DNA of 9,348 nucleotides from an uncultured Paracoccaceae bacterium (lineage in GTDB: Bacteria; Pseudomonadota; Alphaproteobacteria; Rhodobacterales; Rhodobacteraceae): positions 1 to 9,348 of the forward strand of contig CALESR010000329.1 in NCBI GenBank assembly GCA_937907485.1. The letters are read 5' to 3'. The position numbers and the translations under genes were made by a program. Below the pieces are notes generated by a model. The model saw only the letters and a program-made list of their open reading frames with translations. It was not told the DNA's origin and did no database searches. Every line of letters starts with the position of its first letter. Within the stretch, counting starts at the first letter, position 1. Positions 1 to 5,097 of this stretch are shown one piece after another.

Positions 1-1
1 G

Positions 2-307
2 GCCGCGCGCGTCGCCGTCCATGCCGAGGCGCTGGGCCGCACGGCGGGCAGCCTGACGCTGCGCGACACACGCTCGCGCTGGGGATCGTGCACGGCAAAG
101 GGGGATCTGATGTTCAACTGGCGGCTGATCATGGCCCCGCCCGAGGTGCTGGATTATGTCGCCGCGCATGAGGTGGCGCATCTGGCGCAGATGAACCATT
201 CGCCCGCCTTCTGGGCCGAGGTGGCGCGGCTGTTTCCCGGCCATCTGGAGGCCCGGCGCTGGCTGAAAACCCACGGTGCCACCTTGCACGGGTATCGCTT
301 TGCTTGA
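2..307 (+). CDS. YgjP/SprT-like zinc-dependent metallohydrolase, C-terminal part (5' end outside window)
   Basis: This is the last 101 residues of a gene that enters from the left edge; the reading frame is open from base 2. The order of motifs is that of the YgjP (DUF45, M48-like) family. First comes an RDTRSRWGSC segment, then a hydrophobic strand (LIMAPPEVLDYV), then the zinc motif HEVAH at 167-181 with the catalytic Glu. A third probable zinc ligand follows in NHSPAFW. The protein ends shortly after a basic LEARRWLKTHG helix, as usual for the family. These proteins have a minigluzincin-type fold and are annotated as metal-dependent hydrolases; the physiological substrate is poorly known. 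No signal peptide can be judged because the N-terminus is missing. An internal ATG at 110 is not a plausible start, because it would cut off the conserved WGSC segment. The family call is firm, the function is not. Confidence 0.85.
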   Translation, partial: AARVAVHAEALGRTAGSLTLRDTRSRWGSCTAKGDLMFNWRLIMAPPEVLDYVAAHEVAHLAQMNHSPAFWAEVARLFPGHLEARRWLKTHGATLHGYRFA

Positions 308-321
308 CCGGGCGGCTGATT

Positions 322-331
322 TGTGATCACA
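322..331. promoter_or_regulatory. Perfect palindrome TGTGATCACA, candidate GntR operator
   Basis: A 10-bp perfect inverted repeat lies 7 bases before the ATG at 339 and 14 bases after the preceding stop codon. Members of the FCD branch of GntR regulators commonly bind short TTGT/ACAA-like palindromes and often repress their own gene, so an autoregulatory operator is a reasonable inference. It is not a canonical CRP site, since the two TGTGA arms have no 6-bp spacer. The site overlaps the expected Shine-Dalgarno region; no clear GGAG is present there. Confidence 0.4.
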
Positions 332-338
332 TTTGCGC

Positions 339-989
339 ATGACCCTGCGCCCCACCCCTGATCCCGCGACCCTGTCGGCCCATGACCGTGTCTATCGCAC
401 GCTGCGCACGCAGGTGATGCATGGCGAGCTGCCGCCCGGTCAGGCGCTGACCCTGCGCGGGCTGGCGCGCACCTTTGACGTCAGCATGACACCGGCGCGC
501 GAGGCGGTGCAGCGGCTGGTGGCCGAAGGGGCGCTGACGATGTCCGCCTCGGGCCGGGTCAGCACGCCGGAACTGGGCAACGAGAGGATCGAGGAACTGG
601 CGTCAATCCGCGCGCTGCTGGAGCCGGAGCTGGGCAGCCGCGCCCTGCCCCGCGTGCATTCGGCGCTGATCGACCGGATGGAGGCGATCAACGCCACCAA
701 CACCGAAGCGGTGATGCGGCAGGATGCGACGACCTATGTGCGCTCGAATCTGGAGTTCCACCGCACGCTGTATCTGCGCGCGCAGTCCCCGGCGATGCTG
801 GCCCTCGTGGAAACGCTGTGGCTGCAACTGGGGCCGACGATGCGCGCGCTGTATGGCCGGTTGCGCCGCAACACCCCGCCGCCGCACCACCGCATGATCA
901 TTGCCGCGCTCAAGGCCGGGGACGAGCCGGGCCTGAGACTGGCGCTGCGCACCGATGTCACGCAGGGTCTGCGGCACCTGACGCAGTAG
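339..989 (+). CDS. GntR-family transcriptional regulator, FCD subfamily
   Basis: The product is 216 residues from the ATG at 339; a TTG at 333 in frame would add two residues. Residues about 13-78 form the winged helix-turn-helix, with the typical GntR pattern DRVYRTLRTQVMHGELPPG, then LARTFDVSMTPAREAVQRL and the wing GALTMSASGRV. Residues about 84-214 form the all-helical FCD effector domain. Expected metal or ligand positions include Asn137, His141 (EFH) and His184 (HHRMIIAAL). The final FCD histidine appears to be Asp206. Proteins of this kind bind a small carboxylate, often with a metal, and regulate a nearby catabolic operon. No such operon is visible here, so the target is unknown. The 3' end overlaps the convergent YggS gene by 32 bp, and no terminator separates them. 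Confidence 0.9.
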   Translation: MTLRPTPDPATLSAHDRVYRTLRTQVMHGELPPGQALTLRGLARTFDVSMTPAREAVQRLVAEGALTMSASGRVSTPELGNERIEELASIRALLEPELGSRALPRVHSALIDRMEAINATNTEAVMRQDATTYVRSNLEFHRTLYLRAQSPAMLALVETLWLQLGPTMRALYGRLRRNTPPPHHRMIIAALKAGDEPGLRLALRTDVTQGLRHLTQ

Positions 990-1635
990 CCAGCCGCGTG
1001 CCAAAGATCGCCGAGCCGACGCGGACATGCGTGGCCCCCAGCGCGACGGCGGTCTCGAAATCGCCCGACATGCCCATCGACAGGCCGGACAGCCCGTTGC
1101 GCGCCGCCAGATCGGCCAGCAGCCGGAAATGCGGCGCGGGGTCTTGGTTTTCAGGCGGAATGCACATCAGGCCATGCAGCGGCAGGCCCAAAGCGCGAAT
1201 GGCCGCGATCAACGAGTCGGTATCAGGCGGCAGCACACCGGCCTTTTGCGGCTCGGCCCCGGTGTTGACCTGCACGAAGAGGTCAGGACAGCGGCCGGTC
1301 TCATCGGCCAGCCGGGCGAGGGTCTGCGCCAGTTTCAGCCGGTCAACCGAGTGGATGGCGTCGAACATCGCCATCGCCGGGCGCGCCTTGTTGCTTTGCA
1401 GGGGGCCGATCAGGTGCAGGGTGATCCCGGCGAATCGGGTCTGAAAATCGGGCCAGCGGGTTTGCGCCTCTTGCACGCGATTCTCGCCGAACACCCGTTG
1501 CCCCTGCTCCAGCACCGCCTGCACCCGCTCGGGCGGTTGCACCTTGGACACGGCGATCAGCGTGACCGAGCCGTGCGGGCGACCGGCGCGGGCCTCGGCG
1601 TCACGCAGGCGTTGGGTGATGGCGGTCAGCGACAT
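958..1635 (-). CDS. yggS: YggS/PROSC family pyridoxal phosphate homeostasis protein
   Basis: The product is 225 residues, the usual length for this single-domain TIM-barrel family (fold type III, like the alanine racemase N-domain). The PLP-binding lysine is Lys31 in LIAVSK. Other hallmarks are FGENRVQEA (49-57), HLIGPLQSNK (74-83), IHSVDR (94-99), VQVNTGAEPQKAG (121-133), the SMGMSGD phosphate loop (186-192) and VRVGSAIFG (204-212). The family has no known enzymatic activity. It carries PLP and keeps the free B6 pool and amino/keto-acid balance in order. The ATG at 1635 is chosen because a perfect GGAGGA lies just upstream; a longer frame to 1668 has no such support. The gene converges on and overlaps the GntR gene by 32 bp. 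It lies 57 bp downstream of the small secreted protein on the same strand. Confidence 0.95.
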   Translation of the reverse strand: MSLTAITQRLRDAEARAGRPHGSVTLIAVSKVQPPERVQAVLEQGQRVFGENRVQEAQTRWPDFQTRFAGITLHLIGPLQSNKARPAMAMFDAIHSVDRLKLAQTLARLADETGRCPDLFVQVNTGAEPQKAGVLPPDTDSLIAAIRALGLPLHGLMCIPPENQDPAPHFRLLADLAARNGLSGLSMGMSGDFETAVALGATHVRVGSAIFGTRLATASGAADPA

Positions 1636-1638
1636 GGC

Positions 1639-1644
1639 TCCTCC
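1639..1644 (-). promoter_or_regulatory. Shine-Dalgarno GGAGGA of the YggS gene
   Basis: Read on the minus strand, GGAGGA stands three bases before the ATG at 1635 (GGAGGAGCCATG). The spacing is short, but the match to anti-SD is strong. It decides the start at 1635 against the in-frame upstream ATG at 1668. Confidence 0.7.
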
Positions 1645-1692
1645 GGGCTTTGCGCGGAACAAAGCCACAGCACGGCGCGAAAGGAAAGGGCG

Positions 1693-1995
1693 TCAGTCGG
1701 TGCCGGTGCCGACACTGAACCGCCCGGTCACCGGACGGACACGGTCGCTGTGTTCAGGAATGTTGCCGACGATGACATCCATCTCGAAGCGAAAGGTCAG
1801 GCCGCGGTCGGAGCGTTCGGTAAAGACGGTGGTGTAGCGCCCTTCATAGAGCGGACGCGCCTGCCCCTGCGGCTGCGCCGGGTCGCTGACAAAGGCGACG
1901 CCAAAGCGCCCGCTGACCGAATGGCTCACCTCGGCCTGCGCGGCGGTGGCGGTCAGGGCGGCAAGCAGCGAGACGGCAGCAAGAGGACGGCGCAT
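1693..1995 (-). CDS. Small secreted protein with porin-like beta-strand pattern
   Basis: The product is 100 residues from the ATG at 1995. Residues 1-21 are a clear Sec signal peptide: MRRP, a hydrophobic core (AAVSLLAALTATA) and an AQA cleavage site before Glu22. The mature part of about 79 residues has alternating hydrophobic/polar stretches: SVSGRFGVAFVSD, EGRYTTVFTE, and RGLTFRFEMDVIVGN. This resembles the first strands of the two porins next door (EGRMGLMYTS, NRLTLNFNV, HGLSFGAWTRAR). It could be a periplasmic or outer-membrane protein related to the N-terminal hairpins of porins. It is far too short for a 16-strand barrel, and no specific function is recognised. An in-frame ATG at 2091 would place the signal peptide internally, so 1995 is preferred. 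It follows the porins on the same strand but lies behind their terminator, so it probably has its own promoter. It may be co-transcribed with YggS. Confidence 0.75.
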   Translation of the reverse strand: MRRPLAAVSLLAALTATAAQAEVSHSVSGRFGVAFVSDPAQPQGQARPLYEGRYTTVFTERSDRGLTFRFEMDVIVGNIPEHSDRVRPVTGRFSVGTGTD

Positions 1996-2093
1996 GGGGA
2001 TTCTTTCAGCGATTTCGCAAAGCCTAGCATGGGGTTTCAGGGGCGGGAATGACGCCAAAGGCCCCCCGGCAACATTCCGCCGAAGCCGCAAAA

Positions 2094-2121
2094 CAAAAGG
2101 CGGGCCAAAGCCCGCCTTTTG
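2094..2121 (-). terminator. Intrinsic terminator of the downstream porin gene
   Basis: A 12-bp perfect stem (CAAAAGGCGGGC / GCCCGCCTTTTG) with a four-base loop lies just past the porin stop at 2142. On the minus strand the stem is followed by a TTTT stretch. Because the A and T runs are symmetric it could also work on the plus strand. A second small hairpin (TCTGGC / GCCAGA, 2126-2141) stands between the stop codon and this terminator. The same two-hairpin arrangement is found after the upstream porin. Confidence 0.9.
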
Positions 2122-2141
2122 CCGGTCTGGCGTGGGCCAGA

Positions 2142-3005
2142 TCAGAAGTTGAACGCAATACCGACCGAAGCGACCGTGGTGGCGCCGACGCGCTCGCCGC
2201 CGACCGTCAGGGTCGCGCCGCCGCCGAGGCCGTAGCCATAGCTCAGGCCAAAGGCATCGGCGCCGAACTCACGACCGACATAGGCATAGAGCGTGCCGCC
2301 ACCCAGATTGGCCGTGCCCGACAGCGCCCAGTTGGTCGCCACTGCGTTGGAGGCAACGATGGCGCCGACGCCCCAGGCGCCGCCGGTGTAGTGGCCCGAA
2401 ACGGTCCAGACATCGCCAAGGGTGGTGAAGCCCGCCGCGACGGTGACCGCACCGAAGGTGGCGCGCGCGCCGATCTCGGTCGAGACCCCGTCCAGATCCG
2501 AGACCGCGACCGTGTAATTGCCCGCGGTGTAGCTGACCATCGTCAGCGCCGCCACCTGATGACCGGTCGACTGCTCTTGATGGGCGACGGTGTAGAGGCC
2601 GACAGCATCGCCGCAGAGCGTGCCGCCCTCATAGCCGATCATGCAGCCGCCCAGCCAGCCATGCGAGGTGCCAGCCGTTGCCAAGGCGCCGTCAACGTTG
2701 CCGAAGGTCAGGCGCAGGCCGCTGGCCTCAACCCAAACGCGCGAGCCCGAGAAGTAGCCGCCCGGAGTGGCGGTGGCAGCACGGCCCGAAATACGAGCGC
2801 GGGTCCAAGCGCCGAACGACAGACCGTGGTCGGCCTGAACAGCGACGTTGAAGTTCAGGGTCAGACGGTTTTCAGTCGACCAGCCAGCGCCACCGCTGGT
2901 GTACATCAGGCCCATGCGGCCTTCGCCGGTGATGGTGACAGCCTGAGCGTGGGCCAGCGTGGCGCTGGCGGCCAGCAGGGTGGTGGCGAGGAGCAGGGTC
3001 TTCAT
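2142..3005 (-). CDS. Outer-membrane porin, Rhodobacter type (paralogue A)
   Basis: The product is 287 residues. Residues 1-20 are a Sec signal peptide (MKTLLLATTLLAASATLAHA, cleavage before Gln21). The mature protein begins with a first beta strand, AVTITGEGRMGLMYTSGG. It continues with strand pairs such as ENRLTLNFNVAVQADHGLSF and ends in VASVGIAFNF, with the terminal Phe that outer-membrane beta-barrels use for assembly by BAM. The strand pattern, GL[ST]FGA turns and YGLGGGATL strand match general diffusion porins of Rhodobacterales (Porin_4-like, trimeric 16-strand barrels). Two cysteines (GGC and LCGD, either side of GYEGG) fall in the region expected for the long constriction loop. The start at 3005 has an AGGA about 12 bases upstream. 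Residues 19-100 are identical at DNA level to the neighbouring porin, whereas the rest is roughly half identical. Substrate selectivity cannot be read from sequence. Confidence 0.92.
   Translation of the reverse strand: MKTLLLATTLLAASATLAHAQAVTITGEGRMGLMYTSGGAGWSTENRLTLNFNVAVQADHGLSFGAWTRARISGRAATATPGGYFSGSRVWVEASGLRLTFGNVDGALATAGTSHGWLGGCMIGYEGGTLCGDAVGLYTVAHQEQSTGHQVAALTMVSYTAGNYTVAVSDLDGVSTEIGARATFGAVTVAAGFTTLGDVWTVSGHYTGGAWGVGAIVASNAVATNWALSGTANLGGGTLYAYVGREFGADAFGLSYGYGLGGGATLTVGGERVGATTVASVGIAFNF
2707..2951 (-). repeat. 245-bp block identical to 3883-4127 (copy A)
   Basis: By direct reading, every base from 2707 to 2951 equals the base 1176 positions further on. It codes for residues 19-100 of the downstream porin, meaning the end of the signal peptide plus about 80 residues of the mature N-terminus. 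The first mismatches are at 2952 and 2706; a slightly diverged shoulder continues to about 2687. Confidence 0.95.
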
Positions 3006-3251
3006 GGTGCAGGGTCCTGTTGTGAGAGGGTCTGCCCCTTGGCTATGCCTCGGTCGCAGGCCCCTCAATCGGGGCTGTCACACTGGGCTGGAAACTCATC
3101 GTGCCTGTTGCCAAAAAGTCATGATTTCAGGGATCGGCATCAGCTCCATGCTGCATTGCTGGGCAGCTTGCGCCTCGATGCCCATTGGTGTGGCAGAGCG
3201 GTCAACCGCCCGATGCCGCAGCGCGGCGAGGGGCCCGAATCACCAAAAAAA
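3006..3251. other. Intergenic region upstream of porin A
   Basis: This stretch carries no gene I can support. It must contain the promoter and leader of the downstream porin, because a strong terminator (3252-3279) closes off the porin upstream. A small hairpin, GCCCC / GGGGC with loop TCAATC (3060-3075), lies in the presumed leader about 55 bases before the start codon. Another, GCGG / CCGC, is near 3198-3209. I could not identify a convincing -35/-10 pair on the minus strand. An A-run at 3244-3251 is the T-tract of the preceding terminator. Confidence 0.5.
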
Positions 3252-3279
3252 CAAAAGGCGGGCCGAAGCCCGCCTTTTG
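3252..3279 (-). terminator. Intrinsic terminator of the upstream porin gene, UUCG loop
   Basis: The same 12-bp stem as after the other porin (CAAAAGGCGGGC / GCCCGCCTTTTG) is present. On the transcribed minus strand its loop is TTCG closed by C-G, the extra-stable cUUCGg tetraloop. It is followed by TTTTGTTTTTTT, a strong U-tract. A shorter hairpin (TCTGG / CCAGA, 3284-3299) lies between the stop codon and this stem. This should separate transcription of the two porins. Confidence 0.93.
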
Positions 3280-3299
3280 CCGGTCTGGAGTGAACCAGA

Positions 3300-4181
3300 T
3301 CAGAAGTTGAACGCAACACCGACCGAAGCGGTGGTGACGGCGCCAACGCGCTCAGCACCGACCGAGAGGGTCGCGCCGCCGCCGAGGCCGTAGCCGTAGT
3401 TCAGGCCGTACGAGGTCTGGTTGTTGACTTCGCCGACGTAGCCATAGACGCGGCCGCCGCCGAGGTTGGCCGAAGCCTGCAGGACGTAGTTGGTGATCGT
3501 ACCGTCGTTGGCAATCGCCGCACCGGCCGACCAGCTGCCGCCGTTGTAGCCAGCCGACAGTGTGTAGAAGTCAACACCGAACGGGCCGGTGCTGTAGCCA
3601 GCGGCGACGGTCCAGGCGTCGAACGTGGTGCGGATACCGATTTCGGTCGCGTCGGTCAGGCCGCCGTTGTCGTTCGACAACGAAACACGGGTCGAGCCCA
3701 TGGTGTAGTCAACGCGAACGCGCTGAGCGGTGATGTGGCCGGTCGAGTTCTGGCCCTGGGTAACCGGGAGCAGACCCATCGCGTCGCCGCACTGCTGGCC
3801 ACCCTCATAGCCGACACCGCAGCCGCCGGCATAGCCGAACGCCACGCCGGTGCCACGGATGGCGCCGTCGACGTTGCCGAACGTCAGGCGCAGGCCGCTG
3901 GCCTCAACCCAAACGCGCGAGCCCGAGAAGTAGCCGCCCGGAGTGGCGGTGGCAGCACGGCCCGAAATACGAGCGCGGGTCCAAGCGCCGAACGACAGAC
4001 CGTGGTCGGCCTGAACAGCGACGTTGAAGTTCAGGGTCAGACGGTTTTCAGTCGACCAGCCAGCGCCACCGCTGGTGTACATCAGGCCCATGCGGCCTTC
4101 GCCGGTGATGGTGACAGCCTGAGCGTGAGCCAGACCAGCCGACAGGACCAGGGCGGTCGTAGCGAGAAGAACGTTCTTCAT
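3300..4181 (-). CDS. Outer-membrane porin, Rhodobacter type (paralogue B)
   Basis: The product is 293 residues. Residues 1-20 are a signal peptide (MKNVLLATTALVLSAGLAHA). After cleavage the N-terminal 80 or so residues are the same as in the neighbouring porin: TGEGRMGLMYTSGG, ENRLTLNFNV, SGRAATATPGGYFSGSRVW. The C-terminal two thirds diverge. It ends with YGLGGGATLSVGAERVG and a final TASVGVAFNF, again closing on Phe. The start at 4181 is supported by GAGGG seven bases upstream; the frame is open to 4391, but that extension lacks a signal peptide at its front. Two cysteines flank GVGYEGG, as in the paralogue. It should form a water-filled trimeric channel in the outer membrane for small solutes. 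Tandem porins with separate terminators suggest separately controlled channels with different pore loops. Confidence 0.93.
   Translation of the reverse strand: MKNVLLATTALVLSAGLAHAQAVTITGEGRMGLMYTSGGAGWSTENRLTLNFNVAVQADHGLSFGAWTRARISGRAATATPGGYFSGSRVWVEASGLRLTFGNVDGAIRGTGVAFGYAGGCGVGYEGGQQCGDAMGLLPVTQGQNSTGHITAQRVRVDYTMGSTRVSLSNDNGGLTDATEIGIRTTFDAWTVAAGYSTGPFGVDFYTLSAGYNGGSWSAGAAIANDGTITNYVLQASANLGGGRVYGYVGEVNNQTSYGLNYGYGLGGGATLSVGAERVGAVTTASVGVAFNF
3883..4127 (-). repeat. 245-bp block identical to 2707-2951 (copy B)
   Basis: This is the partner of the block in the downstream porin, with no base difference in 245, third codon positions included. The signal-peptide coding part just upstream and the rest of the gene downstream differ clearly between the two porins. 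Confidence 0.95.
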
Positions 4182-4491
4182 GGTTTTCCCTCGTTGAGTC
4201 AATTTCGTGCCCATCTTGTCAGTAAGCTGGGTCACAGCCTGTTTCCTTCCTTCGCGGTCGCAATTCAAGTTCAGGACGGCGGCTTTCCAAACTCTGCCCA
4301 TTTGTGGTGCAGATTTGCCACGCCGTCGCCACAGTGCCGCCACGGCGCCGACGCGCGGCCCTGCGCGGGCAGGCGGTGACCCGCCTCTCACACGGGCACA
4401 CGCGCGCGCGCAGGTTCAATCCGCTTGTTCGCGCGGCGCCCGCGCGTTAGATACGGGGCGCATGACAGACCTGATGTGGAGCGGACGGCAG
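4182..4491. other. Divergent intergenic region between porin B and the DUF3576 lipoprotein
   Basis: About 300 bases without a gene I can support. It must hold the leftward porin promoter and a rightward promoter. Near the middle is an inverted repeat CGCCGT / ACGGCG (4321-4326 and 4342-4347, 15-base loop). At 4396-4412 is a 17-base strictly alternating purine-pyrimidine tract centred on (CG)5, which is a Z-DNA-prone sequence. The part nearest the porin (4182-4300) is noticeably less GC-rich than the coding DNA, as promoters usually are. I found no leftward -35/-10 pair that I would defend. Confidence 0.5.
4425..4453 (+). promoter_or_regulatory. Candidate promoter for the DUF3576 gene
   Basis: TTGTTC (4425-4430) and TTAGAT/TAGATA (4447-4453) are separated by 16-17 bases. 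Each matches the sigma-70 consensus at only three of six positions, but they stand out in an otherwise very GC-rich stretch. Transcription from here would begin near 4460. That favours a translation start at 4474 or 4492 over 4462, unless the mRNA is leaderless. Confidence 0.3.
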
Positions 4492-5004
4492 ATGGCATCG
4501 ACAGCGGCACCGCGGATCATTCTGGCGCTTTGCGCGTCACTGGGGCTGGCAAGCTGCGGTGGCGGCGGGTGGCGGCCCTTTGGCAATGGCCCCGATTCGG
4601 GCGACCGGGCGGCCTCGCAGGCCTATGCGCTGGAGCAGCGGCAGGCCGAGACCGGCATCACCGATTCGATCTGGGACCTGTTCGGCAACCGCGCGGACCC
4701 CGGCGTCAGCCTGAACGTGAACCGTTACATCTGGACCGCCGCGCTGGAAGTGCTGGATTTCCTGCCGATCGAGCAGGTCGATCCCTTCTCGGGCGTCATC
4801 ACCACCGGCTTTGGCACCCCGCCCGGCGGTGGCCGCCCCTACCGCGCCACCATCGCGGTGACGGATGCCGCGCTGGACGCGCGCTCGCTCAATGTGGCGC
4901 TGGTCACCCGCAACGGCCCGGCCAGCGCGGAAACCGTGCGGGCAGTGGAAAACGCCATCCTCACCCGCGCCCGGCAGATTCGCGTGCGCGAACGCGGGAT
5001 GTAA
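4492..5004 (+). CDS. DUF3576 family lipoprotein
   Basis: From the ATG at 4492 the product is 170 residues. It has a lipoprotein signal peptide (MASTAAPRIILALCASLGLAS) and a lipobox cysteine at residue 22 followed by a Gly-rich linker. The ATG at 4492 has GGAG ten bases upstream and gives a 21-residue signal. In-frame ATGs at 4462 and 4474 would give longer n-regions and cannot be excluded. From about residue 54 the protein shows the DUF3576 pattern: TGITDSIWDLFGN, LNVNRYIWTAALEVLDFLPI, VDPFSGVITTGFGTPP and YRATIAVTDAALDARSLNVAL. The family is alphaproteobacterial and its function is unknown to me. The fold may be a small alpha/beta domain anchored in the inner or outer membrane, facing the periplasm. 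The conserved next-door position of leuS and lptE hints at an envelope role but does not prove one. An intrinsic terminator follows. Confidence 0.85.
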   Translation: MASTAAPRIILALCASLGLASCGGGGWRPFGNGPDSGDRAASQAYALEQRQAETGITDSIWDLFGNRADPGVSLNVNRYIWTAALEVLDFLPIEQVDPFSGVITTGFGTPPGGGRPYRATIAVTDAALDARSLNVALVTRNGPASAETVRAVENAILTRARQIRVRERGM

Positions 5005-5052
5005 GGCGAGCAGCCGGGCTGGACCGCCCGCCCCTTGGGCGCTAAGACAACG

Positions 5053-5078
5053 CCGGGCCCCCCAAAGGCCCGGTTTTT
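5053..5078 (+). terminator. Intrinsic terminator between DUF3576 and leuS
   Basis: A 7-bp perfect stem CCGGGCC / GGCCCGG (5053-5059 and 5067-5073) with a seven-base loop is followed directly by TTTTT. It ends only 20 bases before the leuS start codon, which leaves no room for a promoter between. Either leuS is transcribed from within or before this hairpin and read through in part, or the hairpin serves as an attenuator. Two weaker hairpins precede it (5011-5021 and 5025-5041). CCGGGC at 5014-5019 could pair instead with GCCCGG at 5068-5073. Confidence 0.8.
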
Positions 5079-5085
5079 CATTCGC

Positions 5086-5090
5086 AGGAA
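5086..5090 (+). promoter_or_regulatory. leuS: Shine-Dalgarno AGGAA of leuS
   Basis: AGGAA stands seven bases before the ATG at 5098, directly after the T-tract of the terminator. It fixes the start at 5098 rather than the in-frame TTG at 5035, which lies upstream of the hairpin. Confidence 0.65.
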
Positions 5091-5097
5091 GCCCGGT

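Noticed and set aside
322..331. CRP/FNR-type binding site
   Set aside because: CRP and FNR sites need a spacer between the TGTGA/TTGAT and TCACA/ATCAA arms. Here the arms are joined directly, so a GntR-type operator is the better reading.
1027..2052. 341-residue plus-strand frame opposite YggS and the small secreted protein
   Set aside because: It crosses two well-supported minus-strand genes, each with a family signature or signal peptide, and has no motif of its own.
2049..3293. 414-residue plus-strand frame across the downstream porin
   Set aside because: It runs antisense through the porin, its terminator and its leader, and shows Ala/Arg/Gly-rich low-information protein. The identical segment also appears in the plus-strand frame 3735-4379 only because the porins are duplicated.
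4182..4400. Sigma-70 promoter for the leftward porin
   Set aside because: The best minus-strand pair (TTGGAA and TGAATT with a 17-base spacer) matches the -10 consensus at only three positions, so I do not list it as a feature.
5005..5060. Leucine-rich leader peptide before leuS
   Set aside because: No ATG or GTG start with Leu codons is found here. The only open frame is the upstream extension of leuS itself from a TTG, and it has no run of Leu codons.
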